A stretch of DNA of 64,000 nucleotides from Candidatus Zixiibacteriota bacterium (GTDB lineage: Bacteria; Zixibacteria; MSB-5A5; GN15; FEB-12), in assembly GCA_017999435.1 (NCBI GenBank), contig JAGNLV010000003.1, positions 124,001-188,000 of the forward strand, written 5' to 3'. A model generated the notes under the pieces. The model worked only from the letters and a program-made list of their open reading frames with translations, was not told the DNA's origin and did not search any database. Positions 1-8,772 of the stretch are shown here, piece after piece. Numbering within the stretch: position 1 is the stretch's first letter; each line of letters starts with the position of its first letter. A program made the translations under genes and the position numbers.

Positions 1-2210
1 CGACCGGACCGGAAGTCGGGTTCGGCCCGCGCTTGAGCGCAAACGGCGTCAGGTTCATGTGAACCGTCCGGTAAAGGCCGGTGCTGTAGCGGTGGCCGCA
101 CGGCGCCCCTTCGAAATCGAAGTTGAAGGAGCCGGAGATGCCCTCATACACACCGAGCGGATGGGCAACGCCCCGCGACCGGTAGTACGACTTGTACAGA
201 TACATGATCTCCGCCCCGTACCGCGCCTGGCACCAGTTGATCTCCGGCAGATAGGGAAGCTTCTTGTTGTAGTAGTACTGGATCCGGTCCGAGGGATCCG
301 GCGTGGAGGTATCCGGGACCAGCGACCCCCACTCGTAGAGATCGTGCACAAGCGCGGAGTCATACTCGATATCGGGCCATTGCGCCGGCTGCAGGCTGTA
401 GGCGCCGATGCAATCCTGAACATCGAATGCGGGCAGAGCCCATGGCGCATTGGGGCGCGGGTCCCGCAGCCGGTTGGCGTGCTGGAACCACCCGGTGTAC
501 AAGCCGCTGTTCACCGCAAAGTACCGCTTGTATGCCATGGCCCACTTGTTGCTGACCTGGTTGAAGATCAACTGCGGGTCGCCTGGGGGCATGTGGCTCT
601 TGTTCCCATCGCCGCCCGCGACCGAGCGGCAAATCGACCAGGCATTCACGCCGGCATCCAGACCCGTGATGACCGGCTTCATGTAGCCCTCTTTCGTGAT
701 CGGCGGCGCCACGATGTGATCGTTGTACAACACCACGACCTTGTACTGCAGCAGCTTCACCAGCGGGATTCCATTGGTGTAGTTGGTGTTGTTGTACGAC
801 CGGCCCTGATAGATGTAGTCGTACTCGTTGAAATTCAAATCCGGGTTCCAGTTCAGGAGCATGTCGCGCCAGAACAGGTAACTGCGCGGACGGCTCGGGT
901 CGGTGGTGTTGTCCGGTAGGTATCCGTCGGCCTTGCGGACCGCGATCGGCTGGGCGGAAGCCGCCATGTCAAATACCAGCACGTCCCGCTCGAACTTCGG
1001 TTCGACCACCGGGAACGCCTTCCAGGCCGGCGTCGGGTCGGGCACCTTGGCGTCGTCGCGGGAGCGGATCCAGAAGAGGAATTGCCGCTCCACCGTCGAG
1101 TCGGTCGGAGTGTGGCGGAACACGTTGTAGAGCGTGTCGCGACCCGCCCACTCGCGCGAATTGGACTGGCTGAGTGCGGGCACCCACGTGTCGAGGCACG
1201 GGCAGGCCGTCTCATCCAGCGAATCCGGCAGACTCTTCAGACACTCCGGATCGCGGTAGCACGAGCTGTCCACCACCTTGTAGTAGACCGGGTTGTTCAC
1301 GAAGTCGGCGTCTTCAAAATCGAAGTAATTCTTGAAGGTCCGTCCGAGGCGAACGTCGATCTCATCCGTACCGACCAGGAACGAATCACAATCGATGACC
1401 GGGTCGGGATTGCCGGACACGAAGGTCGTGTCGCAGACTTTGAAATACTCGCCCTGGCGGTACACGAAACCGTCCACGCTCTGGAACACGGTCTGCACGA
1501 ACTGGGCCTCCATCGCGATCATCTCGTCGTTCGTGTACGGTCCGTAGAGGCGCCACTGGAACTCGAAGCGCGGGGGGTCGCTCGGGTAGTCGACGGAGTC
1601 GTTAGCCATCCAGTCCAGCGCAATGCCGGTCACGATGCCGCCCGGGCGCGGGGCGTTGACGAACGGAATCTTGGTGCTGATGTCGTTGATCCCGGTGTTC
1701 GGCGGATTGTCGTTGCGCGCGAAACGGCGGTAGACGATGTCGGAGCCGAGGCCCTCCATGTCGAACGCCTGGAGGAACACGTACTGGACCACGAACGAGC
1801 GCACCGGGTTGGCGCTGTCGGCCGCCAGCGGGATCTGGTGCGTCGTCTGGGGATCCGAGGCCGCCGGGTCGACGTCCACGTGCGTCCACGCGGCATCTGA
1901 GACCCGTTGGATGTAGTTCTCGGGGCTGTCGAAACCGACTTCCGCCTCGGTCGCGACGTGGTAGCGGTAGTAGTCGATGAGCCCGTCGGCGTCCGACCCA
2001 TACCAGTAGACCACGGGGTTCCGCGAGAAGGTCTGGCCCTCCGGCGGGATGTTGGCGAAGTGGACGATGGGCTTCTGATTCGCGAAGCGCTCACCGTCCA
2101 GCGTATCCGTGCAGCCGCCCACCAGAAGCGCCGCCCCGCCCCCCACTCCGGCCAGCACCAGCGTTGTCAGGAGTGCACGCATCGTTCGATATCTCATAAC
2201 TGTCTTCATC
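1..2210 (-). CDS. Large exported lipoprotein, C-terminus cut by window edge
   Basis: The frame is open from an ATG at 2210 to the left edge, giving at least 736 residues. The N-terminus has a basic start, a hydrophobic stretch and a lipobox ending LVGGC (Cys about residue 33), so it is predicted to be a lipid-anchored envelope protein. The mature part is rich in Asp, Asn, Tyr and Pro and shows no enzyme motif that I recognise. GGGAGG lies about 11 nt before the chosen ATG; internal ATGs at 2197 and 2183 are weaker choices. It starts 17 nt after the PorV/PorQ gene, so it is probably the last gene of a TonB receptor, PorV/PorQ and lipoprotein operon. A surface-exposed accessory lipoprotein of that receptor is a reasonable inference, but the function is unknown. 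Confidence 0.75.
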
Positions 2211-2227
2211 TGCTGCCTTGCCTCCCG

Positions 2228-3202
2228 CTAAAACGCGAAACTCATGGTGAATCGGTGCACTTCGTCCATCACGCCGAAGTCCTGGTAGGCGTAGTCGACG
2301 CGGATTTCGGATTCTTCGCCGAACGGCAGGCGCAGCCCGCCGCCGAACGTGAGCCCGTCCACGTCATAGTTGAACCGCCCGCCGGCCCGCAGGATGAACA
2401 TGTCGCGGATGGTCAGCTCGGCGCCGCTGTTGTACTTCTCGAGGTTGTCCGACGGGTGGCAGCCCTCGGCCGCCACCGACAGCACGTAGTTGTCGGTCTG
2501 CAGCGCATCGATCGTCCCGCCGAACCGGAAGTTGATGGGCAACGGGAAGTCGTCCCGGATCATGTTGAGATCGGGGCCGAAGTTGGTGATGGCCATGGCG
2601 ATCTTGAAATTCCGGAAACCGGTGTTGTACACCGTGCCGACGTCGGCCGCCCACCCGTTGGCCGAGTAGTCGTGAACGAACTCACCGATGTACTTCACGG
2701 TGAAACCGACCGAGAACCGGTCCGTCAGGTAGCGGCCATAGCTCACGGCGAGCGAAAAGTCCTTCCACCAGAACGTCCGCCCGGTGGGGATCGCGTAGTA
2801 GTCGATCTCGTCGATCTCGCCGGAGTTGAGGTGATAGGCGCTGATTCCCAGCACCCCGCCGATCGATTCGAGCGGCAGACCGATGGCCGCGTAGCCGTAG
2901 TTGACGTCGGCGGGCATCCGCACGTACGTCAACTGCCCCTCCGGCCCGTACAGGTAGACCAGGCCGGCGGGGTTGTAGTAGACGGCCGAGACGTCGTTGG
3001 CCAGCGCCGTGAACGCCTCCGCCATCCCCATGGCGCGCGCCGAGACGCCGATCTCAAGGAACTGGGCGCCGGTCGTGCCCACTTTCGCCTGGGCCCGTAC
3101 GTCACCGGGAGAGACCAGCAGCAGGACCGCCGCCAGGACCGCCCCCGAGAGGGCTATCCCCCGGGTCCGGCCAAGCGCGCGTGTATGTTCGTGTCTTAGC
3201 AT
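2228..3202 (-). CDS. PorV/PorQ (UPF0164-type) outer-membrane barrel protein
   Basis: A 324-residue protein with a signal peptide ending near VRAQA. It is followed by the family signature: a GARAxxMGxAFTALA-like block with DVSAVYYNPAGL close behind, then alternating beta strands to a terminal FxMSFAF strand. PorV/PorQ proteins are outer-membrane barrels; PorV is known as a carrier subunit in type IX secretion, but the family is much wider than that system. The start is the ATG at 3202, preceded by AGAGGA. An upstream extension of the frame is rejected because the signal peptide begins here. It lies 44 nt after the TonB receptor gene and 17 nt before the lipoprotein gene on the same strand, consistent with one transcription unit. 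Confidence 0.85.
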   Translation of the reverse strand: MLRHEHTRALGRTRGIALSGAVLAAVLLLVSPGDVRAQAKVGTTGAQFLEIGVSARAMGMAEAFTALANDVSAVYYNPAGLVYLYGPEGQLTYVRMPADVNYGYAAIGLPLESIGGVLGISAYHLNSGEIDEIDYYAIPTGRTFWWKDFSLAVSYGRYLTDRFSVGFTVKYIGEFVHDYSANGWAADVGTVYNTGFRNFKIAMAITNFGPDLNMIRDDFPLPINFRFGGTIDALQTDNYVLSVAAEGCHPSDNLEKYNSGAELTIRDMFILRAGGRFNYDVDGLTFGGGLRLPFGEESEIRVDYAYQDFGVMDEVHRFTMSFAF

Positions 3203-3246
3203 GGCATCCTCTTTATTTGCAGCAACAACTTGCCTCATCCCATGAC

Positions 3247-6200
3247 TTACAGGTTGATCTGAATTCCCATCCGGACCTGCCGGCCGTAGTCCCAGTTGTA
3301 CGGGTTGGCATCGTACTCGGTGCCGCCGCGGATGATCCCGCTCTGGTTCTGGCGGGTGTCCGCGCGGCCCGTGTTCGTATAAATGCCGTCCTCGGCCACG
3401 TTCCGGGTGTCGAAAATATTCTCGATCCACAGAATGTAGCTCAGGTCAACCCCCGCAAACTGGAAGTCCTTGGTGAACCGCACGTCGAAAAGCACCGTCG
3501 AGGGCATGCGGAGCGAATTCCGCTGAATGTCCTCGCCGCCCACAGTCGCCACGTTCGGGTAGGAGCGGTCCGGCGTGAAGGGGCGACCGCTCTCAATGAT
3601 CGACTGGAGATTGAGCGACCAGCCGTTCGGAATCGGCATCCCGAACAGCCGCGGCTTCACCGTGTTGGGCACGGTCACCTGGATGTTCCCCTTGAGCGAG
3701 TGCCGGATGTCGTTGTCCAGCGGCGCCTCGTCGAGCGGCTCGCGCGACAGCTCGAAACTCGTCTGGTAGGTTCGGGAGGCCTCCGACGCCTTGCCGTAGG
3801 CAAAGCCGTAGGTGTAGGCGATCATCCCGTTGACATAACCGCCGCCCCGCTTCTCCAGCTCGACCTCGAACCCGCGGCTGCGGCCGTAGTCCTTGTTCCG
3901 GTACTGCTGGCGGTTGAAGTTGTCGATGACGACGAACGCGCTGTTGATCTTGTCGAACTCGTCTTTGAAGTAGCCGGAGACGTCGATGTTGTAGTACTCG
4001 CTCATGGCGTACTTGACGCCGAACGAGTACTGCACGGTCTTCATGTAGTCGAGGTTGTAGTTGCCGATGACCGCGTCCTGCTGGATCGAGGTCGTGTTGC
4101 GCGCGTACATCGCGTCGAGGTCGGGCATCTGGTAGAAGTGCCCGTAGTTGAAGTGGACCTTCGCCTTGTCCGAGATCGGGTAGGAGAACCCGATGCGCGG
4201 CGAGAGTTTCTGCCGGTCGCCCAGGATGACGCCCGATCCGATGTCGTCGTTCTCGGCCACCGGGATCAGGTCGTCGATGTCCTGGATGAAGAAATCCCAG
4301 CGCAGGCCGAGCGACGCGATCATCGAGCCGTACTCCAGCTTGTCGCGCAGGTAGACAGTACCGGCCCAGGGCTGGTAGCTGTACATGTCGCGGAAGGCGC
4401 CGCGGTCGGGGAACGGCCCGCTGTCGGGACGGCCGTTGTAGCGGACGTACGGCCGTTTGATATCCTGCAGGGTGAAGTCGTAGCGCCACATCCCGATGCC
4501 GCCCTTCAACTCGTGGTTGCCCATCTGGCGGAAGACCTTGACGTCACCCCGGAGTGTGCTGCTCTCGCGGTAGTACCATTCGATGTCGTCGTCGTAGGAT
4601 CCCGGCGCGAGGAAGCTCGAGGTCCCGCCGGCGTCCCATTTGCCGTTGCCGTTGATGTCCGTAAACGGCTCACCGTAGTCGTACTGGAAATTGGGCCCGT
4701 CGTAGATGCCGTTGCCGTTGCGGTCGATATACGGGGTCGGGGGTTCGACGCGCACGGTGTCCCCGTTCGGTCCGAGGATGACGCGCCCGCCGGTGAACTT
4801 GTCGTTCGGACCGTCGCGCCGCCCGTTGTGGTTATAGTCCTGGTTGTCCGGCCCGGTGCTCATCACGAATCCGTCGACGCCCTCTTCGTACACGCCGTTG
4901 TTGTTATTGTCGTAGTAGGGCTCGCCCAGGATCGAGTCGCCGTCGACATACGGTTCGGCCTGGGCGGCGCCGACGTTGCTCACGCGGTAGTTGTCGAGCA
5001 CGCCGTTGCCGTTCTTATCGTGCAGGTAGTCGCCCTGGTCCCACACGCCGTTGCCGTTGAGATCGATGAACGGCTCGCCCTCGAGCGTGTCCGCGAAATT
5101 GTTGTCGTTGAAAGAAAACCCGGTGCCCCAGTACGTGCTGTTCTGCTGGTCGTACAGCTCAAAGACGTCGTAAAACTGGTTCCGGAAATCAACGCCGTAC
5201 TCGCCGCCGTTGTAGCGCGGCCCGGTGAATCCCTCGCCGTAGCTGATCGTGTCGGGGTACAGATTGATGATCGGCTCCGGCGGATCGTACTGGCCGTTGC
5301 CGTTGTCGTCGTCGTAGTACTCCCACTCGTCATCGGCCGGGAAATCGTCGGGGTCAAGACCCTTGCCGGGGTTCTTCGGGTCGCCCGGCTTCTGCTGCTT
5401 GTAGGTCGAGTAGTACGAGAAGACCGCCTCGTACGTCATGTCCTTGGACATCGATCCCGAGATCTCCAGCGAGACCGTGCGCCACTGGTCCTCATACACC
5501 GGCGCCGTGTTGGGCGTGTACCGGTAGGCCCAGCTGAAGAGTGTGAGGCGGCGCAGCGACTCCTTGTAGGAGAGGATGAAGCGGAGGTTCTGCTGCGGCC
5601 GGAACTTCAGGTTCGCCATGTAGTAGTACCGGTTGTTCAGCCGCTCCGGAATCTGGAACCCGAGGAGGTTGAAATCCCCGTATTGCCGGGCCGTGGTCGG
5701 CGAGGTGTAGTCCTCGTACTGGTAGATGCCGTCGTTCTTGTCCATCTCGGCATAGAAGTAGTACGTGAACTCCTGGTCCTCGAGGAAGCGCAGGCCGAGC
5801 GCCGGGAGAATCTTGTTCTTGACGAAGGGATCGGGACCGGAGAGCGCCATGCGCAGGTAGTCATTGTTGCGCGAGTACTTGTTGAGGTCCTTGTTCCCGA
5901 AATCGTCGGTGATGTACTGGAAGTCGAAATTGGTTTTGTCGCGCGAGCCCGTCTGGGTGGTGAGTTTCACGATGCCCGAGAGCGCATCGCCGTACTCCGG
6001 GTCGAACCCGTCTTTGATGACGGTGAACTCCTGGATGGAGCCCGACACGAGCGACATCTGCGCGCCCGAGGCCCCGAGCGGATCGTCCAGCGGCACGCCG
6101 TCGACAATGTACGACACCTCGCCGGCGCGGCCGCCGCGGATGAACACCTCACCCTGGCTATTGGTGACCACGCCCGCCACCTGCGTCAGCAGCTCGTCGA

Positions 6201-6660
6201 CCGTCGTCACCGGCTGCGTGCGGATCTCTTCCTTGGTGATGGTGACCTGGTTGGAGACCTCTTTGATTTCCAGCTTGTCTTTCTGGCCGACGACACGCAC
6301 CGCCTCCACCTCGGTCGCCGTCTGCTCCATCTGAATCGACTGCTCGGTGGTGATGTCGGCCTTGACGGCGACGTCGGTCACCTCGACCGTGCGGTACTCG
6401 ATGTGGCTGATCCGGAGCGTGTAGGTTCCCGGCTCCACCTGGAAGATCGTGTACTTCCCGTCGAGGTCGGTCTGGGCGCCGCGCGAGGTGCCGACAACGA
6501 GGACCGAGGCGCCGATGACGGGCTGCTTGGTCTCCTTGTCCGTGATCGTACCGGCGATCTTGCCCGTGGCGGCACCGAAAGCCTCCCCGCCGAACACGGC
6601 GAGCAGAACGAGTCCTGCGATGGTGCATGTGAGGAGACGCCGCCTGTAACTACGAAACAT
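3247..6660 (-). CDS. TonB-dependent receptor with CarboxypepD-like N-domain and calcium-loop insert
   Basis: A 1137-residue outer-membrane receptor. After the signal peptide (about 1-30) come a carboxypeptidase-regulatory-like domain (about 33-115, starting GKIAGTITDKETKQPVIGA) and a plug domain (about 140-240, with VFIRGGRAGEVSYIVDGVP). A long beta-barrel follows, ending GRQVRMGIQINL. Residues 450-676 hold seven DxNxNGxxD-type loops (about 450, 533, 548, 584, 608, 646, 668) that look like calcium-binding loops in an extracellular region. AGGAGGAAC lies 4 nt before the ATG. TonB receptors import ligands or act as SusC-like partners; no substrate is evident. It heads a run with the PorV/PorQ and lipoprotein genes. 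Confidence 0.9.
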   Translation of the reverse strand: MFRSYRRRLLTCTIAGLVLLAVFGGEAFGAATGKIAGTITDKETKQPVIGASVLVVGTSRGAQTDLDGKYTIFQVEPGTYTLRISHIEYRTVEVTDVAVKADITTEQSIQMEQTATEVEAVRVVGQKDKLEIKEVSNQVTITKEEIRTQPVTTVDELLTQVAGVVTNSQGEVFIRGGRAGEVSYIVDGVPLDDPLGASGAQMSLVSGSIQEFTVIKDGFDPEYGDALSGIVKLTTQTGSRDKTNFDFQYITDDFGNKDLNKYSRNNDYLRMALSGPDPFVKNKILPALGLRFLEDQEFTYYFYAEMDKNDGIYQYEDYTSPTTARQYGDFNLLGFQIPERLNNRYYYMANLKFRPQQNLRFILSYKESLRRLTLFSWAYRYTPNTAPVYEDQWRTVSLEISGSMSKDMTYEAVFSYYSTYKQQKPGDPKNPGKGLDPDDFPADDEWEYYDDDNGNGQYDPPEPIINLYPDTISYGEGFTGPRYNGGEYGVDFRNQFYDVFELYDQQNSTYWGTGFSFNDNNFADTLEGEPFIDLNGNGVWDQGDYLHDKNGNGVLDNYRVSNVGAAQAEPYVDGDSILGEPYYDNNNNGVYEEGVDGFVMSTGPDNQDYNHNGRRDGPNDKFTGGRVILGPNGDTVRVEPPTPYIDRNGNGIYDGPNFQYDYGEPFTDINGNGKWDAGGTSSFLAPGSYDDDIEWYYRESSTLRGDVKVFRQMGNHELKGGIGMWRYDFTLQDIKRPYVRYNGRPDSGPFPDRGAFRDMYSYQPWAGTVYLRDKLEYGSMIASLGLRWDFFIQDIDDLIPVAENDDIGSGVILGDRQKLSPRIGFSYPISDKAKVHFNYGHFYQMPDLDAMYARNTTSIQQDAVIGNYNLDYMKTVQYSFGVKYAMSEYYNIDVSGYFKDEFDKINSAFVVIDNFNRQQYRNKDYGRSRGFEVELEKRGGGYVNGMIAYTYGFAYGKASEASRTYQTSFELSREPLDEAPLDNDIRHSLKGNIQVTVPNTVKPRLFGMPIPNGWSLNLQSIIESGRPFTPDRSYPNVATVGGEDIQRNSLRMPSTVLFDVRFTKDFQFAGVDLSYILWIENIFDTRNVAEDGIYTNTGRADTRQNQSGIIRGGTEYDANPYNWDYGRQVRMGIQINL
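4633..5313 (-). repeat. Seven calcium-loop-like repeats inside the TonB receptor
   Basis: The encoded segment (residues about 450-676 of the receptor) repeats the pattern D-x-[ND]-x-N-G-x-x-D, for example DLNGNGVWD, DKNGNGVLD, DRNGNGIYD and DINGNGKWD. Several copies are introduced by a GEPFxD or GEPYxD linker. The pattern matches EF-hand or thrombospondin-type-3-like calcium loops. This is seen in the translated sequence; calcium binding is inferred. Confidence 0.75.
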
Positions 6661-6875
6661 GAGAGTTCCTCCTCGAGCCTATCAACACTAAATCTTTCTT
6701 ACTACCCAACAGTCTCGGGTCGGCGGGCGGTCGGAAGCGCCGGCGAGTCACAAGGCGATGTGCTGTCGACGTTTGCTGGCCGATACCTGATCGGTGCGGA
6801 CCCGACTCCTCGGCTCTCAAAAACAGCGTGGGCGCCGGCGATCAGGAGCCTTTCAGGACACCCACTTAAGACCGG

Positions 6876-6905
6876 AAATTAGCCTTGGCGCGCCAGGGAA
6901 GTCAA
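6876..6905 (-). promoter_or_regulatory. Possible sigma-70 promoter for the TonB receptor operon
   Basis: Reading the minus strand, TTGACT (6905-6900) is followed after 18 nt by TAATTT (6881-6876). The -35 matches 5 of 6 consensus bases, but the -10 is weak. It would give a leader of about 210 nt before the ATG at 6660. Confidence 0.3.
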
Positions 6906-6940
6906 GCGATTTTTTCCCCGCGCACAGGGCGTCGGTCGCA

Positions 6941-7765
6941 CTAGAGACCGCCCTCAACCGCTTCCTGTTTAATGCAATCGCGCCGCTCCAGAGCTTTTTC
7001 GCGGACCGCCTCCGCCCACCCATCCAGCACCCGCTCCTCGTCCTCCGACAGCACCGCTTCATCGCACGCGACGCCGAGACTGCGCCCGAGGCTCGCGAAG
7101 AAGATTCCGCTCCAGGTATGAAGATGTTGCGCCCAAACAGGATCAGGGGCGACCGTGCGTTCGGGCGGACATACCGGGCCATCGAGCGCCGGATGATAGG
7201 CGACGCCGCCCGGCTTGATCGCGCCGTGCTGCAGAAGTGTATGCCCCATGCGGCGCTGCGCCGACGCCGCCAGCTTGCGGCCGTCGGCCACCACCTCGTG
7301 CCGCGCGGCCGAGGCGAAACAGGGGGCCGTGTGAAAGAAGGCGGGATGACTTCCGCCGCCGACCGAAGATCGCAGATATTGCGACCGGATCCCCAGCTCC
7401 GCCAGAAAAGCGGTGAGCGCCTCGGCGATGGCGGCCGAAGTGCGGGCGACCGATCCCACCAGCGGTCCCGGCGGAAGACCCTCAGCGTTCACCACCACCG
7501 CGTACGTGAGCTCGGTCGGATCATGATAGAGCGCCCGTCCCCCGGTCACCCGGCGAATGAGCGGCGTGCCGCCCAGCGCCTCGTGGACCACCGCGTGGTC
7601 GAGCCGCTGGTTGCAGCCGAACGTGATCGCCCCCGTGCGCCACGTGTAGAGCCGCAGGACGACCATCCCCGGCCGCCGCTGCGCCTGTGCGAACAGCCAT
7701 TCGTCGACCGCCATATTGCGGAAGGGATCGAGGGCCGGGTGGGTATAGCAGAGCGCGCGGATCAT
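6941..7765 (-). CDS. lipM: LipM-like octanoyltransferase / lipoate-protein ligase family
   Basis: A 274-residue BPL/LPL-fold enzyme. RRVTGGRALYHDPTELTYAV (about 71-90) is the family's binding loop. The block PCFASAARHEVVADGRKLA places a Cys at residue 149, where LipM octanoyltransferases keep their catalytic cysteine; LplA ligases lack a Cys there. The likely role is transfer of octanoate from octanoyl-ACP to a lipoyl domain, feeding lipoyl synthase (lipA, 54452-55330). The usual AGSA after GRK is AASA here. The start is the ATG at 7765, only 5 nt after a TATCAT -10 box, so the mRNA may be leaderless. An LplA-type ligase is the alternative. Confidence 0.75.
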   Translation of the reverse strand: MIRALCYTHPALDPFRNMAVDEWLFAQAQRRPGMVVLRLYTWRTGAITFGCNQRLDHAVVHEALGGTPLIRRVTGGRALYHDPTELTYAVVVNAEGLPPGPLVGSVARTSAAIAEALTAFLAELGIRSQYLRSSVGGGSHPAFFHTAPCFASAARHEVVADGRKLAASAQRRMGHTLLQHGAIKPGGVAYHPALDGPVCPPERTVAPDPVWAQHLHTWSGIFFASLGRSLGVACDEAVLSEDEERVLDGWAEAVREKALERRDCIKQEAVEGGL

Positions 7766-7770
7766 GCCGC

Positions 7771-7799
7771 ATGATATGGCGTTGCGACGCGCCAAACAA
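7771..7799 (-). promoter_or_regulatory. Promoter placed for a leaderless lipM transcript
   Basis: On the minus strand, TTGTTT (7799-7794), a 17-nt spacer and TATCAT (7776-7771) end 5 nt before the ATG at 7765. The expected transcription start falls at or next to the start codon, and no Shine-Dalgarno sequence is present. Confidence 0.55.
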
Positions 7800-7856
7800 G
7801 CCCTCGCCGGCGCCCTGGGTCCAAAAGACCCCGCGGCGGGACCGTCGCTCCGACCC

Positions 7857-8597
7857 TCACGGCGATGGGCGGCGCTGCTTCTTGCGGCGCAGGCGAGCCA
7901 TCTCGACTTCGCCAAGCGGCCGCCGGTGTTTCACCGCCAGGCTTTCCCGCCACTCGCGCGCAAAGTCGGACTGGATGGCGAGATTGATGGCCGCCGTCAC
8001 CAGCATCGCGATCACCGCCCCGGTGGTCGCCAGCCCCATGTCCTTGTGTGCATCCCACACATCCCCCTGCGTGCCGAGGTACGCCACCCCCAGGTCTCCG
8101 CCGAACAGCTCGGCCGCCCACCACTCGAACAGCTCGAACAGCATCGACGTCGACATCGTCACGTCCAGCGGCAGGAAGTACGACCAGAAGCCTTTCGCGG
8201 CGGCCACCCGGCAGAAAACTTCCCGGATCGGGTAGGCCAGCAGGAGGCCATAGGAGAAGTGCACGATGCGGTCGAAGTTGTTGCGGTCCCACCCGAGCAG
8301 GGCGTTGAGCCCGGCGCCGAATAGACTCCTGAACCACGCGTCGTACGGCACTTCGGCGTAAGTGTAGTGCGCCCCGATTTCATGGATGCAGAGAAATACG
8401 AAGAGCAGCGTGTAGGAGACGCGGGAGAGAGGGAAACGCCGGTAGGACAACACGAGCACCGGCGCCACGAGGAGGACGAGCACGTTCTCCAAAGCCCAGT
8501 CGTGGCGATCGAGCGGGGCGAATCCCCAGAGCACGACCCAGGCGGCGAAGAGCGCCCCGAGGGTGAAGACATAGCGGGTGTAGGCTCTGGTATTCAG
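7857..8597 (-). CDS. DUF2238 (YjdF-like) integral membrane protein
   Basis: About 246 residues with roughly six hydrophobic segments. It carries the DUF2238 signatures HEIGAHYTYAEVPYD, then FDRIVHFSYGLLLAYPIRE, then STSMLFELFEWWAAELFGG. The protein is predicted to sit in the inner membrane; its function is unknown. No ATG, GTG or TTG lies in frame between the promoter (8661-8690) and the first membrane segment. The best-placed codon is CTG at 8597-8595, 6 nt after GGAGGT, so a CTG start is proposed. A longer frame begins at a TTG (8690), but that codon lies inside the -35 box. The C-terminal tail is basic (RLRRKKQRR). Confidence 0.75.
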   Translation of the reverse strand: MNTRAYTRYVFTLGALFAAWVVLWGFAPLDRHDWALENVLVLLVAPVLVLSYRRFPLSRVSYTLLFVFLCIHEIGAHYTYAEVPYDAWFRSLFGAGLNALLGWDRNNFDRIVHFSYGLLLAYPIREVFCRVAAAKGFWSYFLPLDVTMSTSMLFELFEWWAAELFGGDLGVAYLGTQGDVWDAHKDMGLATTGAVIAMLVTAAINLAIQSDFAREWRESLAVKHRRPLGEVEMARLRRKKQRRPSP

Positions 8598-8660
8598 GCG
8601 GGCACCTCCGTGGATTGCGGTTCTGCGACACGCCGGCAGGCAGCCGGCGCGCCGCCCGCC

Positions 8661-8690
8661 ATAATACCGAACCTGCGCCGCGCGTGTCAA
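8661..8690 (-). promoter_or_regulatory. Strong sigma-70 promoter for the DUF2238 gene
   Basis: TTGACA (8690-8685), an 18-nt spacer and TATTAT (8666-8661) on the minus strand. It lies directly after the terminator of the sigma-54 activator gene. Transcription would start near 8654, about 57 nt before the proposed start codon. Confidence 0.75.
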
Positions 8691-8710
8691 GGTCTGGGTC
8701 GGCGCCCGAC

Positions 8711-8742
8711 AAAAAACCGCCCCACCGGCGACAGTGGGGCGG
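8711..8742 (-). terminator. Rho-independent terminator of the TPR sigma-54 activator gene
   Basis: A perfect 9-bp stem, CCGCCCCAC with GTGGGGCGG and an 8-nt loop, is followed on the minus strand by six T residues. It lies 30 nt past the stop codon at 8773. Confidence 0.85.
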
Positions 8743-8772
8743 CCGTCTCTTGTCTTGCCTCCGGCCCGGACG

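Noticed and set aside
3181-6882. A plus-strand open frame of more than 1200 codons opposite the TonB receptor
   Set aside because: It mirrors the real gene, is Val/Arg/Leu/Asp-rich without domains or a signal peptide, and has no start signal. The minus strand has a clear receptor with a ribosome-binding site.
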